Of a stretch of 64,000 nucleotides of DNA, positions 1 through 9,799 are shown piece by piece. The position numbers were made by a program, and so were the translations under genes. How positions within the stretch are numbered: the first letter of the stretch is position 1; each line of letters opens with the position of its first letter. The notes below the pieces were generated by a model, which made no database searches, was not told the origin of the DNA, and saw only the letters and a list, made by a program, of their open reading frames with translations. The stretch is from Micropterix aruncella. Its lineage: Eukaryota > Arthropoda > Insecta > Lepidoptera > Micropterigidae. The stretch covers positions 15,989,986-16,053,985 of the forward strand of contig OX155960.1 in the NCBI GenBank assembly GCA_944548615.1, read 5' to 3'.

Positions 1-695
1 TCTTAATAATTAACATTTTTCAATTAAACAATTATTTTTTGTTGACATTTTTTTTCAGCTCAGCTTCGAAGAAGGTTAAAGACGATGTTGCAGGTTGTGC
101 CGAGGTGTGCGCACGCCACCGATATTAGGCGGGGTTTTACTCTACTTGAATCGATTTTTTTCCAAAATAAAATCGCGATCGATTGCCCTCGTCTGATTCA
201 ATTTTCTGCTCCTCAGATATCGTTTCTTCGCCTTCTGACCCTTTCTGTTCAGATGCCGAATCACGGTCACTCTCCAAAGCAACAAAATTCGTGTAGATAT
301 CGTCGGTGTCGGACTCTGAGCTCTCATTTAGCCATTCTGCTAAAATTTCTTCGTGGCCTTTATTTTGAGGCCTTGTTTAATAATTTTCTTACTGACAGGA
401 ACACTTTTATTTTCATTTCATGCCCGAAGTACCTGGCTGATCCATTTTTATAATTAAGTGAAAATAAAATAGAAAGACGATATAATCAGAAAAAAATCGT
501 TTCCAAAAAAGTTACAAACGAGTAAAAGTACAAACGAGTGGTCAGACAGACCACTAGCGATCTTATAAAAATCAAAACAGCGAGGCCGGGCTAAAGAGGA
601 GCGCGAGGGGATACGTCCTCGCTAATGCACATGTATTTAGAGTTTTCAACCTCTCAAAGTGTCTGTCAGACCACACGCGGTACTTAACGGTTAAT

Positions 696-843
696 GCAAA
701 ATATCATCTCTGTGCCGACAATTTCCAAATCTATTCCCACTTCCGCCCAGAAGACATCGACGCGGCTATAGCTTCTGTAAACGCTGATCTTGCTATGATA
801 TCCAACTAGTCGAAATCCCACGACTTGCTTCTAAATGAACTCT
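696..843 (+). pseudogene. LINE reverse transcriptase fragment (left-arm mirror copy)
   Basis: Exact mirror of the fragment at 2570-2717. It encodes the palm-domain stretch around a C-A-D-N-F-Q-I-Y motif, then a stop, then a further LINE-like stretch. It lies next to the mirrored end of the piggyBac-like MITE. Confidence 0.7.
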
Positions 844-1568
844 TTACCAAGATAAAAAAGATAAAAGATAAAAAAGTATTTATTTCCAATACAACCATAC
901 AATTGTGTAGGATTGACAGTAATTAATCTTAAACTAGTTACTCAATTTAGACAAGAGATGATATACAATATATAGCTTTAAACTTACCAATTTACAAAAA
1001 CATAGACTATAGGGACCGTGCACGAAGTCACGTGATAAAATATTTCGACTTCAGCGCTCGCAGTGGCAAAAATTTTAAATTTTCGATTGACCGCTAGTGT
1101 CAAAGTGCCTTTGATTCATACGATTCGGTGTTAATTTGCTCTTTGAATTTCGTGTGTTTTAAATGTATGTAGGTATAACTGCAGTATAGGAACCTCTCCT
1201 GGATTTTTGATTTTTAAACGTCACCGGACTATATTCGCCACGCAGATTCCGAATCTGCAATAATCTTTTGTCGCTCTCAATAAATAAGCGAGATATAGGC
1301 ATTTAAAATTTGCATACTAAACGTCAAAAAGACGGCCATATTGCTTCAGAAGTAGTGTCGGAATATACTTAGTCGATATACCGCGAGTTCTCTAATATCG
1401 ATAACAATTCGCGATTTTAGAAAAATGATGGCATGGTCGTGAAAAAACATGTGCGATATTAAAAAATAATAGTCTATTTTCGAGGGTTTTTTCAATGACT
1501 TTGCGTTTTGATAACAAAAGGTATCCTGAAACAATAGAAAATTCCTAAATATCTGAATATCCCCGCAA

Positions 1569-1844
1569 GCAAAAATTTTTTTTCGAATTTCGCGCGAAAT
1601 TCGAAAAAAAATTTTTGCATGCGGCGCTATTGAAGTTAACATGACAATAGAAAATTCCTAAATATCTGAATATCCCCGCAAGCAAAAATTTTTTTTCGAA
1701 TTTCGCGCGAAATTCGAAAAAAAATTTTTGCTTGCGGGGATATTCAGATATTTAGGAATTTTCTATTGTCATGTTAACTTCAATAGCGCCGCATGCAAAA
1801 ATTTTTTTTCGAATTTCGCGCGAAATTCGAAAAAAAATTTTTGC
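1569..1844. repeat. Ladder of three identical 50-bp perfect palindromes
   Basis: The same 50-bp palindrome, reading GCAAAAATTTTTTTTCG inwards to a TTTCGCGCGAAA core, is centred at 1593.5, 1706.5 and 1819.5, exactly 113 bp apart. The middle copy is the dyad of the whole 3.4-kb palindrome. A 38-bp leader (ACAATAGAAAATTCCT...) precedes the first two copies on the + strand, so 113-bp units are tandem as well as inverted. Such hairpins are natural pivots for strand switching. Confidence 0.9.
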
Positions 1845-2569
1845 TTGCGGGGATATTCAGATATTTAGGAATTTTCTATTGTTTCAGGATACCTTTTGTT
1901 ATCAAAACGCAAAGTCATTGAAAAAACCCTCGAAAATAGACTATTATTTTTTAATATCGCACATGTTTTTTCACGACCATGCCATCATTTTTCTAAAATC
2001 GCGAATTGTTATCGATATTAGAGAACTCGCGGTATATCGACTAAGTATATTCCGACACTACTTCTGAAGCAATATGGCCGTCTTTTTGACGTTTAGTATG
2101 CAAATTTTAAATGCCTATATCTCGCTTATTTATTGAGAGCGACAAAAGATTATTGCAGATTCGGAATCTGCGTGGCGAATATAGTCCGGTGACGTTTAAA
2201 AATCAAAAATCCAGGAGAGGTTCCTATACTGCAGTTATACCTACATACATTTAAAACACACGAAATTCAAAGAGCAAATTAACACCGAATCGTATGAATC
2301 AAAGGCACTTTGACACTAGCGGTCAATCGAAAATTTAAAATTTTTGCCACTGCGAGCGCTGAAGTCGAAATATTTTATCACGTGACTTCGTGCACGGTCC
2401 CTATAGTCTATGTTTTTGTAAATTGGTAAGTTTAAAGCTATATATTGTATATCATCTCTTGTCTAAATTGAGTAACTAGTTTAAGATTAATTACTGTCAA
2501 TCCTACACAATTGTATGGTTGTATTGGAAATAAATACTTTTTTATCTTTTATCTTTTTTATCTTGGTAA

Positions 2570-2717
2570 AGAGTTCATTTAGAAGCAAGTCGTGGGATTT
2601 CGACTAGTTGGATATCATAGCAAGATCAGCGTTTACAGAAGCTATAGCCGCGTCGATGTCTTCTGGGCGGAAGTGGGAATAGATTTGGAAATTGTCGGCA
2701 CAGAGATGATATTTTGC
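2570..2717 (-). pseudogene. LINE reverse transcriptase fragment (palm domain)
   Basis: Read on the minus strand from 2717, the frame gives KYHLCADNFQIY followed by a stretch ending in ASVNADLAMIS, then a TAG stop at 2604-2606 and SKSHDLLLNE. This matches the RT region of Jockey/CR1-type LINEs, in which a Y/F-A-D-D box is followed by Q-Y and later N-x-D-L...W. The second catalytic aspartate reads Asn here and the frame is broken, so the copy is dead. The piggyBac-like MITE at 2719 sits directly against it, which suggests the MITE inserted into this LINE. Confidence 0.7.
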
Positions 2718-2718
2718 A

Positions 2719-3653
2719 TTAACCGTTAAGTACCGCGTGTGGTCTGACAGACACTTTGAGAGGTTGAAAACTCTAAATACATGTGCATTAGCGAGGACGT
2801 ATCCCCTCGCGCTCCTCTTTAGCCCGGCCTCGCTGTTTTGATTTTTATAAGATCGCTAGTGGTCTGTCTGACCACTCGTTTGTACTTTTACTCGTTTGTA
2901 ACTTTTTTGGAAACGATTTTTTTCTGATTATATCGTCTTTCTATTTTATTTTCACTTAATTATAAAAATGGATCAGCCAGGTACTTCGGGCATGAAATGA
3001 AAATAAAAGTGTTCCTGTCAGTAAGAAAATTATTAAACAAGGCCTCAAAATAAAGGCCACGAAGAAATTTTAGCAGAATGGCTAAATGAGAGCTCAGAGT
3101 CCGACACCGACGATATCTACACGAATTTTGTTGCTTTGGAGAGTGACCGTGATTCGGCATCTGAACAGAAAGGGTCAGAAGGCGAAGAAACGATATCTGA
3201 GGAGCAGAAAATTGAATCAGACGAGGGCAATCGATCGCGATTTTATTTTGGAAAAAAATCGATTCAAGTAGAGTAAAACCCCGCCTAATATCGGTGGCGT
3301 GCGCACACCTCGGCACAACCTGCAACATCGTCTTTAACCTTCTTCGAAGCTGAGCTGAAAAAAAATGTCAACAAAAAATAATTGTTTAATTGAAAAATGT
3401 TAATTATTAAGATAAATGTTTCTTTTCTTCGGAAGATTTGAGACTGTAATGTTAATGTCTATAATTAGTTATAAATGTTAAAACTTCTATTTTTTAACTT
3501 ATACAATAACTAGATATATTAACAATACATAGACACGTATTTTTTAGAAAAATATAAGGAAAAAAAAGTTTTCGTTAGTAAAACTCTGGTGGTCAAGCAG
3601 CGTCACGTCGGTACGTATGTAACTAAAATGGCACGTCGATACCTAAAGGTTAA
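2719..3653 (+). mobile_element. Non-autonomous piggyBac-like element with TTAA target sites
   Basis: The segment is bounded by TTAA at 2719-2722 and 3650-3653, the target duplicated by piggyBac elements. The ends are similar inverted repeats: CCGTTAAGTACCGCGTG at the left and, on the complementary strand, CCTTTAGGTATCGACGTG at the right. Inside are remnants of an acidic piggyBac-type transposase N-terminus (2968-3276). The element is about 930 bp, so most of the transposase is deleted. A mirrored partial copy fills 1-694 because of the large palindrome. Confidence 0.7.
2968..3276 (+). pseudogene. Remnant of a piggyBac-type transposase N-terminus
   Basis: An ATG at 2968 starts MDQPGTSGMK and stops at once. 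The following stretch is open in the next frame, and from 3061 to 3276 the first frame is open again, giving EEILAEWLNESSESDTDD and a long acidic tail before TAA. An acidic N-terminus starting MDQPG... and containing ...WLNESE-like runs is typical of piggyBac transposases. The catalytic core is absent. Two frame changes and early stops make it non-functional. It lies between the TTAA-flanked ends of the surrounding MITE. An exact mirror lies on the minus strand between 137 and 446. Confidence 0.65.
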
Positions 3654-4021
3654 TGACGTCAGATATTGAGTTAATAAATAGAGAAAAAAGAAGCGGGTAT
3701 TAGACATTACCTTGGGAAACGCCGGCGACTTGTAGTAGAAAATTAGAGAGCGTGTCTTTATATTTAACGCACACATTAAGGACCGAAATATAAAATATTG
3801 TTGGATCCGCTCCGGTCGAATTTATATTAGAAAAAACGACACTTCTTAAGCGCGTTGCATAACATCCGAATCGCAATTAAGTAGCAACATTTTTTAGTAA
3901 AATCAATCTGTTTGTAATACTTGTAATACTTTTTGGCATCTTCTTTAGAGCCGTTATTTCTCATGCTGTCCAAAACTGTGTCGACCCTATCTCTGTAACA
4001 GTACGCAGTGACAAAGGAGTC
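3654..4021. other. Intergenic stretch with no recognised feature
   Basis: AT-rich sequence between the piggyBac-like MITE and the RTE-like LINE. It may contain the more degraded upstream part of that LINE, but no frame could be read with confidence. Confidence 0.4.
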
Positions 4022-5117
4022 TTTGACCTGTCAAGGTTTCGCGCAAAGACTAAATCCCGTCAACTGAGAATCCTCGACGCCCTATTTGCTGACGACGCCT
4101 GCTTCATGGCTGACAGTTCTAGCGCACTCCAGTCGTACCTTAACCATCTTTACGAATCCTGAAATAAATTCGGTTTGACAATCAGCACGTCCAAGACCCA
4201 GGTAATGGCTCAGCCTCCGCGAGGAAGTCCACCTGAAGAACCTAACATTCGCCTGGGTAACGGTGTCTTAGAGGTAGTATCTAACTTTCGCTACCTTGGC
4301 AGTGAGATTAGGAATGATAACCGTCTGGACACTGAAATCCCAGTACGCATAGCCAGAGCTGCCTCTGCCTTCGGCAAATTAAACCAACGTGTCTGGAAAT
4401 CGCACGATCTGAAACTGCAAACAAAGCTGGCCGTCTACAAAGCGATTGTCCTACCCATATTGTTATATGCATCCGAAACATGGTGCCTCTACAGGAAAGA
4501 TATTAAAAAATTAGACGTCTTCCACATGAGGTGCCTCCGAAACATCCTGAGGATAACATGGGAAGAACGTGTGTCAAACACAGAAGTGTTACGACGGACG
4601 AAAATGCAGGGCATGGAAGCTATGCTCATGAAAGCTCAGCTGAGGTGGTGTGGGCATGTAGTGCGTATGAAAGACGACCGCCTCCCGAAAGCCATGTTTT
4701 ATGCCCAACTCTCAAAAGGCGCACGCAAAGTCGGCGGACAGCACCTACGCTACAAAGATGTATTAAAAAGGCACCTAACCGCCAGTGGTATTCCACCTGA
4801 GAGCTGGGAGAGGGCTGCTCATAAACGCAGCGAGTGGCGCTCCACGGTGACCACAAAAATTAAAGAGTTTGAGGAAGCCCGGCTTGTAAACCTCGATTCA
4901 AACCGCCAACAGCGCAAAACTCGTCCGAAGCCCACGTACACATACACTTACAACAACTGCGGGGAACTCTACTGTAGTGTTGTAATCGGACCTTCAAAAA
5001 CAAACTGGGATTCACGAGTCACTTCCGCGCGCATCTTCGAAGAAGTCCTGTCAATCAAGAGGTCGCCGTCGTCGGATCACGATGAGGAGGACATCATCAT
5101 CATCATCATCATCATCA
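4022..5117 (+). pseudogene. 5'-truncated RTE-like LINE, reverse transcriptase C-terminal half
   Basis: From 4022 one frame reads FDLSRFRAKTKSRQLR, then FADDACFMADSSSALQ, which contains the F-A-D-D catalytic box of reverse transcriptase (codons 4085-4096). An in-frame TGA at 4160-4162 breaks it. The frame then stays open to 5149 through the C-terminal segment typical of RTE-clade insect LINEs (KTQVMAQ, NFRYLGSEI, LLYASETWCLY, RCLRNILRITW, LRWCGHVVRM). The family-like part ends near 4920. The copy finishes in an (ATC)n run at 5092-5117, as expected for RTE elements, which end in short tandem repeats rather than poly(A). The N-terminal endonuclease is missing, a normal 5' truncation. Confidence 0.85.
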
Positions 5118-5528
5118 ATACTTGTACCTCAATTATTGATGAATTTTAATACGTCTCCACATTTACAGAAAATTCAATTTTATTTGCTAATCAGTCCGCT
5201 TGTCTTTAATTATAACATAGTCCATTTATACATTTTACACACACCCTTATTGCATTACAAGAGTCAAGAGTATATTTCGCTGATATCTTTCGCTATCACC
5301 ACCCCCATCCGATATTGTCCTGAAATTCGAACCATTAGATTATTCAAAAAAGCTGACTACACAAATATAAACGAAATAATTATCAGCTATAATTTTGATG
5401 CTCTCTTCAATGATATTGATGTAAATAAATGCGTGGAAGTGCTTTATTCAATTTTAAATAAAATCATCGCAGATCATATCCTCATATCCTCATATTTTTA
5501 CCGCATAACATGTTATTCCACTAGGTTA
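5118..5528. other. AT-rich intergenic stretch
   Basis: There are open frames up to 157 codons, but they start in the (ATC)n tail and show no family resemblance or coding bias. Nothing recognised. Confidence 0.4.
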
Positions 5529-5596
5529 AGGTTAGCTGTAAGATATTGCTTTTAGGCAATAAGCTCGCCGTTTTGTTAAAGCAAATAAAGCGTTTA

Positions 5597-5630
<34 letters not shown>
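5529..5630 (+). repeat. SINE/LINE 3' tail with conserved hairpin and (ATT)n end
   Basis: The sequence reads GTTAGCTGTAAGATATTGC, then TTTTAGGCAATAAGCTCGCC, and ends in (ATT)n at about 5596-5628. TTGC/GCAA halves around the centre form a short hairpin. Closely related tails occur at 9513-9590, 44110-44205, 45630-45775, 48700-48805 and 56945-57010. The shared tail is probably the 3' recognition signal of one LINE enzyme. Confidence 0.65.
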
Positions 5631-5635
5631 CCCTT

Positions 5636-6780
5636 CTAAACAAATAGAATGCAATGGCTACCCCATTTGGTATAGTAAACCTCTTATAAACGTAAAAGAA
5701 GAAGGAGAAAAACAGTACCACCGGAAATGGAAAAAATATATAAACCCATTAGACTATGAATCCTTCTCCAACCTACGCCCTAGACAGAAAATTATTATCA
5801 AAGACTGTTTTAATCAGTATATCGATGCAACTCAGCCAAATATAAAAAGCGATGCAAAATCTTTTTGGCGTAATGTCAAAAATCAACAGTCAATTCCCGC
5901 TTTTCCACAGACTATGCTATAAAATGATCTGTCTGCGAGTAACTTAAATGATATAGCCCAGTTATTTTCTAATTATTTCAACTCCGTCTATGAAGATTCC
6001 CCCAATCACCGTGGCTTTGAAGCTGTGCATTCCTATCATAATGATATGCCCATAACAGATTTGAACATATCAGAAACTACGACGGTAGCTTATCTATGTA
6101 AGTTTGAATTGTACGCACCGGTAAATTACACAGCGAGGAGATGGTATTTATTGTTTAATGTGCCGTACCATCGTACAAATATTTTTGTAGACAGGCCAGT
6201 GGGGAGGGTTATAGCTCTTCTAAATTCCTTACCCATAGAAATAGACATCTTTTGTACATCCCTTTGGCAGCTAAAAAGGCATCTCCCTGCTATCTCATGT
6301 TTATCATAATCTGTCTTTTATTTAGTTTTACATTTTTATGTTTTTTTTTCTTGTTTAATGTTAGCATTAATTTAGTTATGTAAGTCATTTATTTTTAGAC
6401 TCACACTCTAGATTTAATATTCAAGGGCGAATTGGATTCGTCTGTAATGCTCTTGAATAATATTTGAAACTAATAAATAAATAAATCTTTCAAAATTAGA
6501 TCCCAGCAAAGGAGCAGGGTACGATAATATACCTGCCTTTTTCTTGTGCTTTAGCCTTTAATAGTGTGCTTATTCATTATCAATATTATATATTAAAATA
6601 TCTGCGAACAGGCACTGCACCCCCTCTATGGAAAAATGCGGAGAACGGCGCATTTTTTTTTAAAAGGCGGAGACGAGTCAAATTACCGGCTAATCTCAAA
6701 ATTATCATAGAAGGGAAATTGGCCTGTATTTTTCCGATGAGTTTGCATTGGAAGATTTTGGAATGGGAATAATACAAGCA
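5636..6780 (+). pseudogene. Jockey-like LINE ORF2 fragment, split by a nested LINE
   Basis: From 5636 the + strand reads PIWYSKPLINVKEE, KWKKYINPLDYESFSNLRPRQK and KSDAKSFWRNVKNQQSIPAFP. This is the linker between endonuclease and RT of Jockey-like ORF2, ending in a stop near 5918 and continuing as IAQLFSNYFNSVYED. After ISETTTVAYL the frame is interrupted at about 6098. RT domain 0/1 resumes at 6485 with FKLDPSKGAGYDNIPA, followed by a region like LKYLRTGTAPPLWKNAE. Sequence past about 6660 degenerates. The gap from 6099 to 6484 is filled by the 3' end of a different LINE. The copy is dead. Confidence 0.75.
6099..6484 (+). mobile_element. LINE 3' end nested in another LINE
   Basis: The segment encodes RRWYLLFNVPYHRTN, then LLNSLPIEIDIFCTSL and QLKRHL, the conserved extreme C-terminus of a Jockey-like ORF2 (pattern VPRHRTN ... 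NSLP/SEIDIF). It then runs through about 180 bp of AT-rich 3' UTR to a (TAAA)n tail at 6470-6484. The interrupted LINE resumes immediately afterwards. A clear target-site duplication was not seen. Confidence 0.7.
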
Positions 6781-6893
6781 TTCTTCCAGACAGAGGGCAA
6801 GTCGCCAGATGAGAGTGAGTAGTTAAAGATGAAGGCAATCACTTCAGCCAGTTCATCGAGTAAAGGGATAAGGAGTGGTAAACTTATGCTATC

Positions 6894-7210
6894 ACAACCT
6901 ACCTATAGCCGAAATCACATTGAAAATTTTTGGTTGAAATATCTCAAAGGTGCACAATTAATATTTAATTTCCGCCATACAATTGTATGGGAAAATCAAA
7001 TATTTCAATTTGCGGCGTCGTTTGATATCGCGCGACGCACGTTCGAAATTTAAATTTACATTGCGTCGCTCGACAATGTGTGGCTCGTTAAAGGATCAAA
7101 TGTTTAACGGCGAATTTACGGTAACGCGCGTTTGTAATTCGATTTTTATATTGAATGAGATGACGTCCTTGGCTAATTGCCGTGAAATTTTTGGGGTGAC
7201 AGAAGCGATT
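6894..7210 (+). repeat. Diverged copy of a GGGGTGAC-ended dispersed repeat
   Basis: Contains AATCACATTGAAAATTTTTG, GGTTGAAATATCTCAAA, TTTCCGCCATAC and, at the end, TTTTTGGGGTGAC. The same motifs in the same order occur at 55600-56190 and, inverted, at 8917-9300. The copy is strongly diverged, so its borders are approximate. Confidence 0.4.
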
Positions 7211-7252
7211 TTTTTGCTGTACTGACAATTCTAGCCTACATAACCTAATGGC

Positions 7253-8190
7253 TTCTCTTCCTTCTTCTTCTTCCTCAGCCTGGTTTGGTCCACTCCTGGA
7301 CGTAGGCCTCTTTCTTCTTCTTCTTTTATACCTGTCTGTCAGCTGCTGTCCTTAGCCAGTTGGTCCCTGCTGCTTTTCTGATGTCGTCCAGCCATCGTAG
7401 TTGTGGTCTCCCTACGCCTCGCTTTGTGGTTCTTGTTCTCCACTGGACAAGCCTCTTCGGCCACCTCGCGTCATCCCGCTTTGCGACGTGACCTGCCCAG
7501 CCCCACTTAATTTTGGCGATATGTTACATGATATCTATCACCCCCGTGCGCCTTCGTATCTCGTCATTGCGCACTCTGTCGCGGAGACTGATGTCCAGCA
7601 TTGCTCTCTCCATGGCCCTTTGGCATATTCTGAGGCGGTTGGCGCTGCTCTGCATTAGAGGCATTGTTTTAAGGCCGTGCGTTGCTACTGGCAGCACGCA
7701 TGTCTCATAAACTTTCCGCTTTAGGTTGATGGGCATCGCGTCTCTCAGAATGTCGGCAAGGTTTGCAAGGCCGCATAAGTCAATCCCACGCGTCGGACAA
7801 CTTCTGCACGTTGGCTGTCTTTGACCAGTTCGAGTTTGTGGCCAAGATGAATGTAGTGGTCAACGACTTCGAGTATGTGGCTCTCAACGGTGATCTGATC
7901 TGGGTCTGGGCTCAGGATCTTTGTTTTTCAGACCCACTCTCGCTGATGCTGTGTGTAGTTCCTCGGGTATGGTCTTGAGGTGTGATGCGTCACTGCTGAT
8001 CAGAACTATGTCATCGGCGAACCTGAGGTGGTTCAGGTACGACCCATCCACGTTGATATCCTTTCCTTCCTCAGCTCTTGAAGACGTCCTCCAGTTCCAT
8101 AGTGAAAAGCTTAGGGGAGATGGTCCGCCCTGCCGTGCCTCTCTCGATTCGGTTCTTCTCCTTCACCATGTCGTCCTTAAGCTTCACTTT
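7253..8190 (-). pseudogene. RTE-like LINE fragment, RT to C-terminus, antisense
   Basis: Read on the minus strand from 8190: GRTISPKLFTMELEDVF, then a stop, then LNHLRFADDIVLISSDASHL, which contains the F-A-D-D catalytic box. Several frame changes later the frame at 7736-7524 gives NLKRKVYETCVLPVATHG and ICQRAMERAMLDISLRDRVR. The 3' end corresponds to the + strand segment 7253-7500 and closes in (GAA)n-rich sequence. These are C-terminal motifs of RTE/BovB-like insect LINEs. It is a different family from the copy at 4022-5117. Confidence 0.85.
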
Positions 8191-8916
8191 ACATAAAGTA
8201 AAGGCTTTACGATAATCAATTGTTACGTAATTCCCCAGTTATTATCAAATTATTAATAGCACTTATGTAAACTGGCAGCAATCATGACTATTAAATATAA
8301 AAATACTTATTTTGCATTAAAATTATATTCTGTCCTTGAAATTGACATTAATTGGTCAAACAAATTACAATTTTAACACTATCAGCTAGCTGCAAACTAT
8401 TTGCTACCACCACTACCGGTAATATTAGTATAATAATAGGTGCTAATAATGCATGTGTAATGTGTATGAAGTGTTGGTAGGTGTAGTACAAGCTATGTGT
8501 TGCGGGTGTTGACTGTATATGAGATACTATTTTGTATTCCGTAACACTACTGCAGAAAATGTCCGCCATAATGATTATAAACTTCCTCGTTCACACGTGA
8601 TTGGCATACATGAATGACCACAAATGCCGCTGGTAAATTGCCATTTACCTACACGTTGTTTTAGATTGTAGGTAATTCCGAATAACAGGAGAATCGAGGG
8701 CTAAGTCGAAATTTACTTGGAAGTCGTCACAATTTTGCAAAAGTATTCACAGGCAACACACCTAAAATTAACTTTTTATCAAATAAAACTATGCGAATGA
8801 AGTAAGATGAGAAACCTTTATTTAAAACATGCTATTACAATAGGCAGACTTTTCATTAACTGGCATTCAACATCATAAATTCAACTCTAAAGTTAGTGTG
8901 CAAAATCGGTTGTGTC
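8191..8916. other. Intergenic stretch, nothing recognised
   Basis: AT-rich sequence without an open frame of note, repeat boundary or RNA-like structure that could be supported. Confidence 0.5.
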
Positions 8917-9300
8917 ACCCCAAAACTTTCCCGGTAAGTAGACAAGCACCCTGCCAACCCCCCCTCCCACCCCCAGCGCTCCAAACCCGACCTCCCCGTG
9001 CGCCAATTCGTATTATATTTGTAGTTTTTCCATGGTATTGAAATGGTATTTTTCCAAAAAATATGTAGTATTGTATTAAATATGGCGGATTATAAATATT
9101 ATTTGCGTCGTCTTATACTCGTATACGAGATAATCCTATCAAAATTTCACAACGGAATTTCGGTCCAACAAGGCATCTATGTACCGAATTTCAATCCTGG
9201 AATATTTCGAGATTGAAGTATATGACTAGCGCCCCCCCCCCTCCCCCCGTTGGATCGATTTCAACCATATACTTTTCAACTCTTGCAATAACCAAATGAT
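8917..9300 (-). repeat. GGGGTGAC-ended dispersed repeat with C-rich tracts, inverted copy
   Basis: The start (GTGTCACCCCAAAACTTTCC, then GTAAGTAGACA) is the reverse complement of the end of the repeat at 55600-56190. Inner motifs AATATGGCGGA, AAAATTTCACAA and GTCCAACAAGGCATCT match that copy in reverse order. The C-runs at 8960-8990 and 9231-9246 are G-runs on the other strand and could form quadruplexes. It is non-coding. Confidence 0.65.
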
Positions 9301-9342
9301 GACTATCTTCTTCTTCTTGTTGTTCTTCTTCCTACCCTGGTC

Positions 9343-9437
9343 GTGATCTGACGGGAACCGGTGTTTCAGCGCTGCTACGGACGTTACATAGTTCAACGTC
9401 CGTAACCGCGCTGAAACACTGATTCCCGTCAGATCAC
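9343..9437. repeat. Inverted repeat made from the 5' half of a 5S rRNA-like sequence
   Basis: The left arm 9343-9385 and right arm 9395-9437 are 43-bp reverse complements with four mismatches and a 9-nt loop. The right arm is the 5' portion of the 5S-like sequence beginning at 9394, so the left arm is an inverted duplication of its head. Confidence 0.85.
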
Positions 9438-9590
9438 CAAAGTTAAGCAGCGTTAGGCGTGGCCAGTACTTGGATGGGTGACCGCCTGAGTAGTGCCATG
9501 TGATGTTTTAAAAAGTCGGCTGACTGTAAGACAATTGTCGTTAGACATAAAGGTGGGCCGGTACAGTAAAGAGTATAAGGATTTTTTTTA
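9394..9590 (+). mobile_element. 5S rRNA-derived SINE (SINE3-like)
   Basis: From 9394 the sequence follows insect 5S rRNA: AACGTCCGTAACC, GTCAGATCACCAAAGTTAAG, TTGGATGGGTGACCGCCTG and GTGATG, with the internal promoter boxes (AAGTTAAGC and GATGGGTGACC) recognisable. It ends at a TTTT run at about 9506. The 3' part then reads GGCTGACTGTAAGACAATTG, CGTTAGACATAAAGG and TGGGCC, related to the common SINE/LINE tail of this window. A 5S head fused to a LINE-type tail is the plan of SINE3 elements. A plain 5S gene is unlikely because of its many substitutions and its tail. Confidence 0.75.
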
Positions 9591-9799
9591 AATGACCTCA
9601 TTTTTGATACCATATTTGATAAAGCACCTAGGTACCTACCTACTGACTACCTGTCGATCACATGCAATTACTATAGCTGATGTTAGGCGAAAGTACGAAA
9701 TAAAGGACATTGACGAACTGATGTATTATCGTAATCTGGTCGGAAAGCACTTTAAATACAGGGTTTAAAAGTCTCTTTGTTTTTACTGTACAAATGAAG

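Larger units (their letters stand above)
1..3412. repeat. Perfect inverted duplication (palindrome), arms of at least 1706 bp
   Basis: The sequence from 1 to 1706 reappears as its reverse complement from 1707 to 3412: paired positions always sum to 3413, and every open frame in one arm has an identical mirror in the other. The dyad lies between 1706 and 1707 with no spacer. The left arm is cut by the window edge, so the true length is unknown. Each arm carries a LINE reverse-transcriptase fragment, part of a piggyBac-like MITE and a 50-bp palindrome. No mismatch was noticed, so this is either a very recent event or an assembly or read-chimera artefact. Confidence 0.95.

Noticed and set aside
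85..453. 122-codon frame and its mirror at 2960-3328
   Set aside because: Antisense to the piggyBac-type transposase remnant; the mirror is only the palindrome.
1346..2067. Mirrored 98-codon frames 1346-1642 and 1771-2067
   Set aside because: They run across the 50-bp palindromes and lack any family resemblance; chance frames in repeated DNA.
5092..5117. (ATC)n as an independent microsatellite or poly-Ile coding segment
   Set aside because: It is the tandem-repeat tail of the RTE-like LINE.
7401..8196. Several + strand frames of 65-91 codons
   Set aside because: They are antisense shadows of the minus-strand RTE-like LINE at 7253-8190.
9394..9507. Functional 5S rRNA gene
   Set aside because: Too many substitutions against insect 5S rRNA, an inverted head copy and a retroposon tail; better explained as a 5S-derived SINE.
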